Made by a program: the position numbers and the translations under genes. Positions 7,502 through 13,643 of a stretch of DNA of 13,643 nucleotides are shown here, in pieces. Each line of letters starts with the position of its first letter. Position 1 is the first letter of the stretch. The stretch is taken from NCBI GenBank assembly GCA_002433465.1, contig DJIE01000202.1:517-14159 (forward strand). Reading direction: 5' to 3'. Source of the stretch: Salinisphaera sp. UBA6602. GTDB taxonomy: Bacteria > Pseudomonadota > Gammaproteobacteria > Nevskiales > Salinisphaeraceae. Under the pieces are notes generated by a model. The model was not told the origin of the DNA. It made no database searches and was given only the letters and a program-made list of their open reading frames with translations.

Positions 7502-8752
7502 TCAGTCGAGATCGGCGCTGGTGGCCCAGTTGCCCATCAGGTCGTTGCTGGGCTGGTTTTTGTCCAGCAGCTTGTGCGCGGTTTCGACGCCGGCGATGGG
7601 CAGGCCGGTGGGGTCGAGCTTGCCGATCTGTACCAGCAGGGAGGCCTGATCCCAGTAGATATGCTCGTTGTAGAGCTTGTCGCCGCGAAACGCCACGATC
7701 GCCACGAACGGAATCTCGACATATCGGCCGGTCGGCTCGATGCCGGGCAGCAGCCAGTCCATCTCGCAGTCGTGGGTGAAGCAGAGTATGAATTCGTCGA
7801 CCATGCGATCGACGCCCACCGTGCGCGAGATTGGCTTCATCTGCAGGTCGGCCGGGTTCTTCGGGATGAAGTGGTGCTTGTAGAAGCGCTTGAGATAGTC
7901 GTGGCCGGTGCCGCCGGTCATGGTCGGCACATGGTTCACATAGGGCTCGGCGACCATGGTCTTCATGGTTGCGTCGACGTCGCGGGCGGCAAATTCCAGC
8001 TCGAAATGGTGGTCCGCAATAGCGGCCAGATCGTAGCGCGGGCCGAGTGCGGCGCGCAGCACGGCCAGCGTGCGCGTATGCGCCAACCGGGCGGCGCCGG
8101 GGTTGTAGTGATCGTTGCCCCAGCGGTTGAAGGCATGATCGGCGTTGTCGTAGACGAACACCTGCACGTCCGGGTTGCCGGCAAAGACGCTGCGAATCTT
8201 TTCGATGGTTTCGGGCGGCGAGAACTTGTCCAGGCCGCCGAAGTGCAGCGCCATGGGGCATTCGATGGCCTCGGCCAGGTCCAGCGACTCGTCGATGCCC
8301 ACGCCGTAATAGCCGACAGCGCAATCCACGTCGCACTGAGCAGCCGCCAGATAGGCGAGCTTGCCGCCCAGACAGAAACCGACTACGCCCACATCGCCGC
8401 GCCTGGGTTCGGCTACGACTTCATCCATGGCCCGCGCGGCGGCTACGGTGGCGCCGATATCGGCCATGGTGCGGTCGATATCCAGATTCTGGAAATAGCC
8501 GAAGGCCTGTTCGAAGTCTTCCGGGCTATAACCCAGTGCGATGCCCGGTTCGAACTGATGAAACAGATCGGGCGCAATGGCGACATAGCCTTCTTCGGCA
8601 TAGAAATCGCACACTTCGCGGATATGGCGATTCACGCCGAAGATTTCCTGAAGCACGATCACGGCAGGCCCGTGGCCGGCTTCCGGGAGGGCGCGATAGG
8701 CGCTGAAACGGCTGCCGTCGGGGGCATCGATCTGAATCGTGTGGGTGCTCAT
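7502..8752 (-). CDS. Dienelactone hydrolase family protein fused to a C-terminal SnoaL/NTF2-like domain
   Basis: A 416-residue two-domain soluble protein in one unbroken frame. Residues 1-235 form an alpha/beta hydrolase of the dienelactone hydrolase type. The visible catalytic triad is C127 in GFCLGG, D175 in GGLDKF and H206 in DNADHAF, with the family glutamate E36 in LQEIFG. Residues about 240-405 (ADHHFELEFAARDVDATMKTM, then a GRYVEIPFVAIVAFRGDKLYNEHIYWD strand pair) look like a SnoaL/NTF2-type ester-cyclase or ligand-binding cone. Stand-alone dienelactone hydrolases are about 230-250 residues. The substrate is unknown. The ATG at 8752 has AGG about 8 nt upstream and starts right before the first strand. 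ATGs at 8770 and 8839 are weaker alternatives. It is probably the first gene of the minus-strand group. Confidence 0.88.
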   Translation of the reverse strand: MSTHTIQIDAPDGSRFSAYRALPEAGHGPAVIVLQEIFGVNRHIREVCDFYAEEGYVAIAPDLFHQFEPGIALGYSPEDFEQAFGYFQNLDIDRTMADIGATVAAARAMDEVVAEPRRGDVGVVGFCLGGKLAYLAAAQCDVDCAVGYYGVGIDESLDLAEAIECPMALHFGGLDKFSPPETIEKIRSVFAGNPDVQVFVYDNADHAFNRWGNDHYNPGAARLAHTRTLAVLRAALGPRYDLAAIADHHFELEFAARDVDATMKTMVAEPYVNHVPTMTGGTGHDYLKRFYKHHFIPKNPADLQMKPISRTVGVDRMVDEFILCFTHDCEMDWLLPGIEPTGRYVEIPFVAIVAFRGDKLYNEHIYWDQASLLVQIGKLDPTGLPIAGVETAHKLLDKNQPSNDLMGNWATSADLD

Positions 8753-8833
8753 AAATACTGCCTGGCTCATGCAACGACGGGCATTATCGGGCAGCGGCGC
8801 ATACAGGCCAAACGACGTCGATGCGCGAGCAAG

Positions 8834-8876
8834 TATCAAATGATCGTAAAATATTATAAAGTGATCATATGATTAC
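8834..8876. promoter_or_regulatory. Paired palindromic operators and AT-rich promoter core of the RES/Xre module
   Basis: Two 10-bp boxes, ATCAAATGAT (8835-8844) and ATCATATGAT (8864-8873), share ATCA/TGAT arms and differ at one base; their starts are 29 bp apart. The second extends to GTGATCATATGATTAC (8861-8876), palindromic except for one mismatched pair. Between them is the only AT-rich patch nearby, containing plus-strand TATAAA (8855-8860) and, on the minus strand, a perfect TATAAT (8858-8853). No good -35 hexamer was found for either. The layout suits autorepression by the Xre-type antitoxin: box 1 over the -35 region and box 2 over the start site. Binding by the antitoxin is inference from how such modules are usually regulated. 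Confidence 0.55.
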
Positions 8877-8888
8877 TCGGAGTCGGTC

Positions 8889-9314
8889 ATGACATCAGCT
8901 GCCGCTGCCCAACACGATGCACGTGCGGATATTCACGACGCCGAACTGCGTCGGCGTATCAGCCCCGGCGCGCTGCGCAGCTGGTTCGGTATCGCCCGGC
9001 AGTGGGCGTTGACCGATGTACAGGCGGCGCGCCTGCTCGGTACGCCGGTGAGCACCTATCGGCGCTGGAAACGCGCGCCGGACATCACCCTCGACGTCGG
9101 CCAGATGGAACGGTTGTCGCTGCTGCTGGGCATCTACAAGAGCCTGGAAATGCTGCTGCCGCGCGCCGATGCGGCCGACGGCTGGATCAAACAGCCCAAC
9201 CGCAACGCGCTGTTCGGTGGCCAGACGCCGCTGGAACGCATGCTGGCCGGGCATATCGAGGATCTGGCCGTGGTGCGGCGTCATCTGGACGCCGAACGGG
9301 GCGGCTGGGCGTGA
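8889..9314 (+). CDS. Xre/MbcA/ParS-type antitoxin of a RES toxin system
   Basis: A 141-residue antitoxin. The N-terminal half (about 20-75) holds an Xre-like helix-turn-helix region (ISPGALRSWFGIARQWALT, then AARLLGTPVSTYRRWK). The C-terminal half is the toxin-binding domain formerly called DUF2384 and found in MbcA/ParS/Xre antitoxins: LLLGIYKSLEMLLP, GWIKQPN, LFGGQTPLERMLAG and DLAVVRRHLDAERGG. The C-terminal segment normally blocks the active site of the RES partner, and the HTH represses the operon promoter. The ATG is supported by GGAG at 8879-8882, 6 nt upstream. Its TGA overlaps the toxin GTG (GTGA). Antitoxin-first order and coupling are typical of this class. Confidence 0.94.
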   Translation: MTSAAAAQHDARADIHDAELRRRISPGALRSWFGIARQWALTDVQAARLLGTPVSTYRRWKRAPDITLDVGQMERLSLLLGIYKSLEMLLPRADAADGWIKQPNRNALFGGQTPLERMLAGHIEDLAVVRRHLDAERGGWA

Positions 9315-10021
9315 GCGGGCTTTCCATCGACAGCTTCGAGCGCCGGCGCGTGCGCTGGCGGCCGAGCTATCGCATCGTGCCGTCGCGCTTCCCGCCCCGC
9401 GGTCTGTTCGATCGGGTGGCCGACCCGGCCGACCTGGAGGCCACCTTTGCCGTCGAATCGCTCACCAACGACCGCCTGCGAGACGAGGTGGGCGAGTTGT
9501 CGCGGGTGCCGGCGGATGAGCGCATGAGCGGTCCCGGTGCTACGCCGGTCATGGCGGCGTTCACCCACGTCAATCCGGCCGGTTCGCGGTTTTCCGATGG
9601 CAGCTTTGGCGTGTTCTATGCGGCAAAAAGCGAAGCCACCGCGGTGCGCGAGACGGTGTTTCATCGCGAGCGCTTTCTGGCTGACAGCGCACAACCCCCG
9701 ATGACCATCGAAATGCGGGTCTATCAGGTCGCGCTCGACGGCCGTCTGCGCGACCTGCGCGACGAGGCCGCCGCCCAGCCGTTGCTCGATGCGCACAGCT
9801 ATGTCGCTGCACAGCACTACGGCGTGCAGGTATATGCCGCGGGCGAAAGCGGCATCGTCTATCCCAGCGTGCGCGACCCCGGCGGCGAATGCGTGGCGGC
9901 CATGCGGGCCCGAGCGTTATCGCCTGCCGTACAGGGCCGGCACTTCGGCTATATTTGGGACGGCGAGCGTATTACCGATGTGGTCACCCTCGGCGAAAGC
10001 GGGATCGCGCCCCACGGCTGA
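9311..10021 (+). CDS. RES-domain toxin (NAD+-degrading type II toxin)
   Basis: A 236-residue RES-family protein. Characterised members (MbcT, and RES toxins of Photorhabdus and Pseudomonas) deplete NAD+, acting as NAD+ phosphorylases or hydrolases. The name-giving residues are visible: R21 in YRIVPSRFPP, R93 in GSRFSDGSFG, E114 in TAVRETVFH after FYAAKSEA, and S186 in IVYPSVRDPGGE. The motif spacing looks intact, so the toxin is likely functional. It is somewhat longer than minimal RES proteins (about 150-190) because of about 60 residues between R21 and the core. The GTG at 9311 overlaps the antitoxin stop by 4 nt. An in-frame start at 9002 would run through the antitoxin gene and encode a shadow peptide, so it is rejected. 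Confidence 0.93.
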   Translation: MSGLSIDSFERRRVRWRPSYRIVPSRFPPRGLFDRVADPADLEATFAVESLTNDRLRDEVGELSRVPADERMSGPGATPVMAAFTHVNPAGSRFSDGSFGVFYAAKSEATAVRETVFHRERFLADSAQPPMTIEMRVYQVALDGRLRDLRDEAAAQPLLDAHSYVAAQHYGVQVYAAGESGIVYPSVRDPGGECVAAMRARALSPAVQGRHFGYIWDGERITDVVTLGESGIAPHG

Positions 10022-10062
10022 TCAACCGCTGGAGTTCAAGCCGGGTTTTTCAGCCTGATCAG

Positions 10063-10092
10063 TTGTTTGTAGGCCGCCTGCGACAATATGTC
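10063..10092 (+). promoter_or_regulatory. Weak candidate promoter/operator upstream of the siderophore receptor
   Basis: The 131-bp gap before the receptor contains TTGTTT (10063-10068), a possible -35, and TATGTC (10087-10092), a poor -10, 18 bp apart. An 11-bp palindrome GACA-ATA-TGTC covers 10082-10092. I see no sequence resembling a 19-bp Fur box (alternating GATAAT/ATTATC arms), nor any intrinsic terminator for the toxin gene. The receptor should have a promoter here because the toxin gene belongs to another system, but this assignment is tentative. Confidence 0.2.
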
Positions 10093-10152
10093 TCATGGGC
10101 AACGACGTGTGGCGACCCTAAGCTTGCCGGCGCTTGCTCAGGGGAATGACTC

Positions 10153-12351
10153 ATGCGGATTCGTATCGTCGCGGCACTGCCGCGTGCCGGTGTTCTGGCG
10201 CTTGGCCTGTCTTTTATCGCCACGCCGGGCGCGGCCCAGCCCGGCGATAGTGCCCACGAAACGCTCGCCCCGTTGACTATCGAAGACAGCGCGCTCGTAC
10301 CGGCGATTGCCGGCGAAACCGAAGTCAGCAATCGCCTGAATCTCGCCCCCGAGGAATCGCCGGCCACGGTGGAGACGCTGACCCAGGACACCATGCAGCG
10401 CCGCGGCCTTGAGACGTTCACGCAAGCCGCGCGTACGTTGCCCGGTGTCACCGGCGGCAATATTCCCGGCTCGCCGGCGTCGTTGTCGATGCGCGGATTT
10501 CCGCGCGGCAACGTCAACTATCTGTTCGATGGCATGCGCGCTGCGGATTCCGAGCTGGTCGTCCGCGATTTCGATACCTTCAACTTCGAGCGTATCGAGA
10601 TTCTCAAGGGCCCGGCCTCGGTTCTGCACGGCGACGGCGGTCTCGCGGGCAGCGTGAATCTGGTGACCAAGAAACCCACGCTCGAGGCCAACAGCGCCGA
10701 AGCGCTGGCGAGTGTGGGCAGTTTCAATACGCTGCGTGCCGGCATCGGTGGCAATCGCGTGCTCTCGGATCGTGTGGCGGTACGCGCCGATCTGTCGCAT
10801 CGCCGTTCAGACGGCTTCATCGACGACAACGACTCGCGTACGATCCAACTCACCACCGGTGTGCTGTTTCAGGCGACCGATCGACTGTCGTTGTCGGCCT
10901 CCTACGATTATTTTCGCGACAACTATGCGGCCTCGTATTACGGCGCACCGCTGGTCGCCCGTTCGGTGGCGCGCGATCCCGCCGACATTGTCCATGCGCC
11001 GGGCGATCTCGTGCTCGACAAGGCCGAGCGCGATACCAACTACAACCCGCTCAATTCGGTTATGGAGTCGGACAGCCACTGGCTGCGCACACGCGCCGCC
11101 TACACGTTTGATGATCGGTGGGAATTCATCAACGAGCTGGCCTATTACACGGCCAATCGCAACTGGGTGGAAACCGACAGCTATACATTCAATCCAGCCA
11201 CCGGGCTGCTCGATCGCTCGACCGGCCGTATCGCCCACGACCAGGATTTCGTCAGCGAACGTGCCTATACCCACTTCGATGGGGAACTGGCCGGGTATCG
11301 CAACCGTTTCACCATTGGCGGCGAATACAAGCACAGCAACTTCACCACGCCGCGGCGTTTTGGCAGCGCGACGTCGGTGATGGTCGCCGACCCGGATCGT
11401 GGCCATGTGCCGGGCGATAGCGCGGCCAACTTCGGAACGCGCGTGAACTACGACAGCCAGGTCGATACGGTCGGCGTGTTCGCCGAGAACGCGCTCAACC
11501 TCACCGACGACTTCATTGTCGTGGCCGGCGTACGCTACGAGCATATCGATCTGGACCGGCGTATCGACGACCTCGCCGCCGATACGAGCACGACCTTCGG
11601 TCGTTCCTTCGATCCGGTGTCCTGGCGTATCGGCGCGGTGTATGAACTCAGCGCCAGCGACCAGCTTTATGCCCAGTTCAACCATGCGGTATCGCCGATC
11701 GGCAGCCTGTTGCTCTCCAATACCGCCCGTGCGGCGTTCGATCTGTCGGAAGGCGATGCCATCGAAATCGGCATGCGTAACCAGTTCTGGGACGATCGCG
11801 CCACGCTGACCACATCGCTCTACCAGATCAAGCAGAACGATATCCTCACCCAGAACCCGAACAACCCGCAGCAGACACTGCAGGGCGGCAGCCTGCAATC
11901 GCGCGGCGTGGAACTGGATGTGGGGCTGGCCCTGACCGAGCGCTGGCAACTGGATGCCAATCTGGCGGTGCTCGACGCGGAATACGCCACGCTCGTCGAC
12001 GCCAGCGGACGCAATCTGTCCGGCAATACGCCGGTGAACGTGCCAGAGCGCGTGGCCAATCTCAGCAGCTATTACACGCTCGCCCGGCTGCCGTTCACCG
12101 TCGGTGTGGATGTGCAGCATGCCGGCGATTTCTATACCGACCAGGCCAATACCATTCGCGTCGATGGGCATACGGTGTTGGGTGCCTGGATCAGCATGCC
12201 GCTTGATACGTTCGGCGCAGACGGCACGCTGACCCTGCGCGGGCGCAATCTCACCGACGAATTCTATGGCGAGTGGTCGGGCTACAGCTCGAGCCAGATC
12301 TATATCGGTGCGCCGCGCAGCGTGGAGCTCGCCTGGACGGGCGCGTTTTGA
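10153..12351 (+). CDS. TonB-dependent siderophore receptor (outer membrane)
   Basis: A 732-residue outer-membrane receptor that imports ferric siderophore using TonB/ExbBD energy. It has an N-terminal signal peptide (MRIRIVAALPRAG, hydrophobic GVLALGLSFIATPGAA, cleavage near residue 28-30). The plug domain runs from about 58 to 176 with LPGV, SLSMRGFPRGNVNYLFDGM and FNFERIEILKGPASVLHGDG, then GSVNLVTKKP. The 22-stranded barrel follows and ends in the usual C-terminal Phe (ELAWTGAF). There is no STN signalling domain, so no FecIR-style surface signalling is expected. AGGGGA at 10140-10145 supports the ATG. Ligand class cannot be read directly. Pairing with a FoxB-like reductase and a nearby DesABCD-type operon suggests hydroxamate (ferrioxamine-like) uptake, by inference. 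Confidence 0.95.
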   Translation: MRIRIVAALPRAGVLALGLSFIATPGAAQPGDSAHETLAPLTIEDSALVPAIAGETEVSNRLNLAPEESPATVETLTQDTMQRRGLETFTQAARTLPGVTGGNIPGSPASLSMRGFPRGNVNYLFDGMRAADSELVVRDFDTFNFERIEILKGPASVLHGDGGLAGSVNLVTKKPTLEANSAEALASVGSFNTLRAGIGGNRVLSDRVAVRADLSHRRSDGFIDDNDSRTIQLTTGVLFQATDRLSLSASYDYFRDNYAASYYGAPLVARSVARDPADIVHAPGDLVLDKAERDTNYNPLNSVMESDSHWLRTRAAYTFDDRWEFINELAYYTANRNWVETDSYTFNPATGLLDRSTGRIAHDQDFVSERAYTHFDGELAGYRNRFTIGGEYKHSNFTTPRRFGSATSVMVADPDRGHVPGDSAANFGTRVNYDSQVDTVGVFAENALNLTDDFIVVAGVRYEHIDLDRRIDDLAADTSTTFGRSFDPVSWRIGAVYELSASDQLYAQFNHAVSPIGSLLLSNTARAAFDLSEGDAIEIGMRNQFWDDRATLTTSLYQIKQNDILTQNPNNPQQTLQGGSLQSRGVELDVGLALTERWQLDANLAVLDAEYATLVDASGRNLSGNTPVNVPERVANLSSYYTLARLPFTVGVDVQHAGDFYTDQANTIRVDGHTVLGAWISMPLDTFGADGTLTLRGRNLTDEFYGEWSGYSSSQIYIGAPRSVELAWTGAF

Positions 12352-12353
12352 GC

Positions 12354-13643
12354 GTGACCGATCAGCCAGAGACGACGGCGCCCGTGTCGAAAGTACGCCC
12401 GGCCGGGCGCTGGTATGCGACGGTCTGGCGCTGGCATTTCTATGCCGGCCTGGTGGTGGCGCCGTTTCTGTTGATCCTCGCGGTCACCGGTGCGATCTAT
12501 CTGTTCAATACCGAGCTCAACGACGCCATCTATCCGGATCTGATGTTCGTCGACGGCAGCGGCCCGGCGATGCCGGCCAGCCACTGGGTGGCTAGCGCCG
12601 AGCAGGCCTTTCCCGGCGCCACAGTGACGCGTATCAACATGCCGACCGGCGTGGGGCGCAGTGCCATGCTGTTCGTTACGCCGGCACAGGGCATGCCGCG
12701 GCGCGTATTCGTGGACCCAGCGACCGCCGCAGTATTGGGTTCGTTCGTCTATGAACGAACGCTGGTGGGCATCGCCGATACCGTCCATGGCTCGCTCATG
12801 CTGGGCTGGATCGGCGATGCGATCGTCGAGCTGGCGGCCTGTTGGGCCGCGATTCTGATCGTGACCGGGCTATACCTGTGGTGGCCGCGCCGGTCGACAA
12901 AAGCCGGCGTGTGGTATCCACGGCTGGCTGCGCGTGGCCGACGTTTCTGGCGCGATCTGCATGCGATTACCGGTATCTATACGGCGGCGCTTATTCTGTT
13001 TCTGATTTTTACCGGTCTGCCCTGGGCCGGTATCTGGGGCGGCCAGCTGTTCACGCCGGCCGTCGAGGCGTTGGGGCTGGGCTATTCCGGGGCGCGCACG
13101 CCGCCGGCCTCGGTCGCCCCGGCGGCGCAGACGACGGTCGCCGAACGCGGCCGCGGTATTCCCTGGGCGCTCGAAAACGTGGCACCGCCGAACTCATCGG
13201 GCGGGCATGCCCATCACGGCGGTGGCGCTTCGCACGATGCAAGCACACTGGCCGCGCCGGATATCGGCGTGGATCGCGTTCGTCAGATCATTACCGAACA
13301 GGGCCTGGCCCAGGACTACTGGCTCATGCTGCCGGCTGGCGCAGCCGGCGTGTACAAGGCCCAGACCTATCCCGATCGCCCCCAGGGTCAGCGCACGCTA
13401 TTTATCGACCGTTACAGCGGCGCGGTGCTGGGCGACATCACGTTTGGCGATTACGGCGTGGCGGGCAAGGCCATCGAACTGGGTGTGGCCCTGCATATGG
13501 GCAATTATTTCGGTCTGGCCAATCAGCTGGTCATGCTGGCGACCTGTATCGCGATCGTCCTGCTCGTGGTGAGCGGCTTCGTGATGTGGTGGCGCCGTCG
13601 CCCGGCTGGAAAACTGGGCGCGCCGCCACGCCGTGCGCCGCTA
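12354..13643 (+). CDS. PepSY-associated membrane protein, FoxB-like putative ferric-siderophore reductase (3' end outside the window)
   Basis: Open to the window end; 430 residues visible, probably nearly complete. It has four membrane segments at about 28-52, 152-178, 203-227 and 387-413, separated by PepSY-like periplasmic regions (AEQAFPGATVTRINMP; RVFVDPATAAVLG; VRQIITEQGL; LFIDRYSGAVLGDI). Conserved family histidines are H28 (RWHFYAG), H145 (VHGSLMLG), H203 (DLHAITG) and H381 (LHMGNYFG). In FoxB-type proteins such residues bind two haems that pass electrons to periplasmic ferric siderophore to release iron. The start is uncertain: GTG at 12354 (used here) or TTG at 12348, which overlaps the receptor stop as TTGA. 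The first in-frame ATG would delete the first helix. It is directly coupled to the receptor, implying one uptake operon. Confidence 0.88.
   Translation, partial: MTDQPETTAPVSKVRPAGRWYATVWRWHFYAGLVVAPFLLILAVTGAIYLFNTELNDAIYPDLMFVDGSGPAMPASHWVASAEQAFPGATVTRINMPTGVGRSAMLFVTPAQGMPRRVFVDPATAAVLGSFVYERTLVGIADTVHGSLMLGWIGDAIVELAACWAAILIVTGLYLWWPRRSTKAGVWYPRLAARGRRFWRDLHAITGIYTAALILFLIFTGLPWAGIWGGQLFTPAVEALGLGYSGARTPPASVAPAAQTTVAERGRGIPWALENVAPPNSSGGHAHHGGGASHDASTLAAPDIGVDRVRQIITEQGLAQDYWLMLPAGAAGVYKAQTYPDRPQGQRTLFIDRYSGAVLGDITFGDYGVAGKAIELGVALHMGNYFGLANQLVMLATCIAIVLLVVSGFVMWWRRRPAGKLGAPPRRAPL

Noticed and set aside
8753..8839. 29-residue N-terminal extension of the hydrolase fusion
   Set aside because: The added residues have no family match and would read into the toxin-antitoxin promoter region. 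The ATG at 8752 has a Shine-Dalgarno-like AGG and starts at the first domain strand.
9002..9310. N-terminal extension of the RES toxin through the antitoxin gene
   Set aside because: The added 103 residues are an out-of-frame reading of the antitoxin. The GTG at 9311 gives the standard coupled GTGA layout.
10807..12171. 454-codon open frame antisense to the TonB receptor
   Set aside because: Composition is a frame shadow of GC-rich coding DNA (Val/Gly/Ile/His-rich, no recognisable domain), and the opposite strand carries a clear receptor throughout.
1..13643. Possible tRNA, CRISPR, insertion-sequence or integrase signatures
   Set aside because: Nothing resembling a tRNA cloverleaf, spaced direct repeats, terminal inverted repeats with a transposase, or a recombinase was seen by eye.

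Overview
The window is GC-rich and densely coded, with GTG starts and overlapping gene ends. It looks like a gammaproteobacterial chromosome. A halophilic or marine Salinisphaera-like host is a guess from overall gene character, because no rRNA or taxonomic marker is present. Eleven protein-coding genes are supported. The first and last run off the window edges. I see no RNA gene, CRISPR array, insertion sequence or attachment site.

Positions 1-4423 hold a tight forward-strand operon for a hydroxamate siderophore that does not depend on an NRPS. Its order is PLP-dependent amino-acid decarboxylase (3' part only), FAD/NADPH amine N-hydroxylase, GNAT-fold hydroxylamine acyltransferase, and IucA/IucC-family NIS synthetase. 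This is the desABCD logic: decarboxylate lysine to a diamine, hydroxylate it, acylate it, then oligomerise or cyclise it. A desferrioxamine- or bisucaberin-type product is the best inference, but the exact molecule cannot be read from sequence.

Positions 4454-8752 hold apparently unrelated metabolism. There is a SpoIIAA-like STAS-fold protein (minus), a stand-alone cyclodeaminase/cyclohydrolase-family protein (plus), and three minus-strand genes that may be co-transcribed: a dienelactone hydrolase fused to a SnoaL-like domain, an EamA/DMT transporter, and a 3-hydroxyisobutyrate dehydrogenase-family oxidoreductase.

Positions 8889-10021 are a type II toxin-antitoxin module of the Xre/RES kind. 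The antitoxin has a C-terminal MbcA/ParS-like domain and overlaps the RES NAD+-degrading toxin by GTGA. Two near-identical 10-bp palindromes flank an AT-rich promoter core upstream and look like autoregulatory operators.

Positions 10153-13643 return to iron: a TonB-dependent siderophore receptor, then, overlapping or 2 nt away, a PepSY-associated membrane protein resembling FoxB-type ferric-siderophore reductases. Synthesis (left), uptake and reduction (right) would make a full iron-acquisition cycle, interrupted by about 5.7 kb of other genes. No exporter, periplasmic binding protein, ABC importer or Fur-type regulator is recognisable inside the window, apart from the EamA transporter of unknown substrate.
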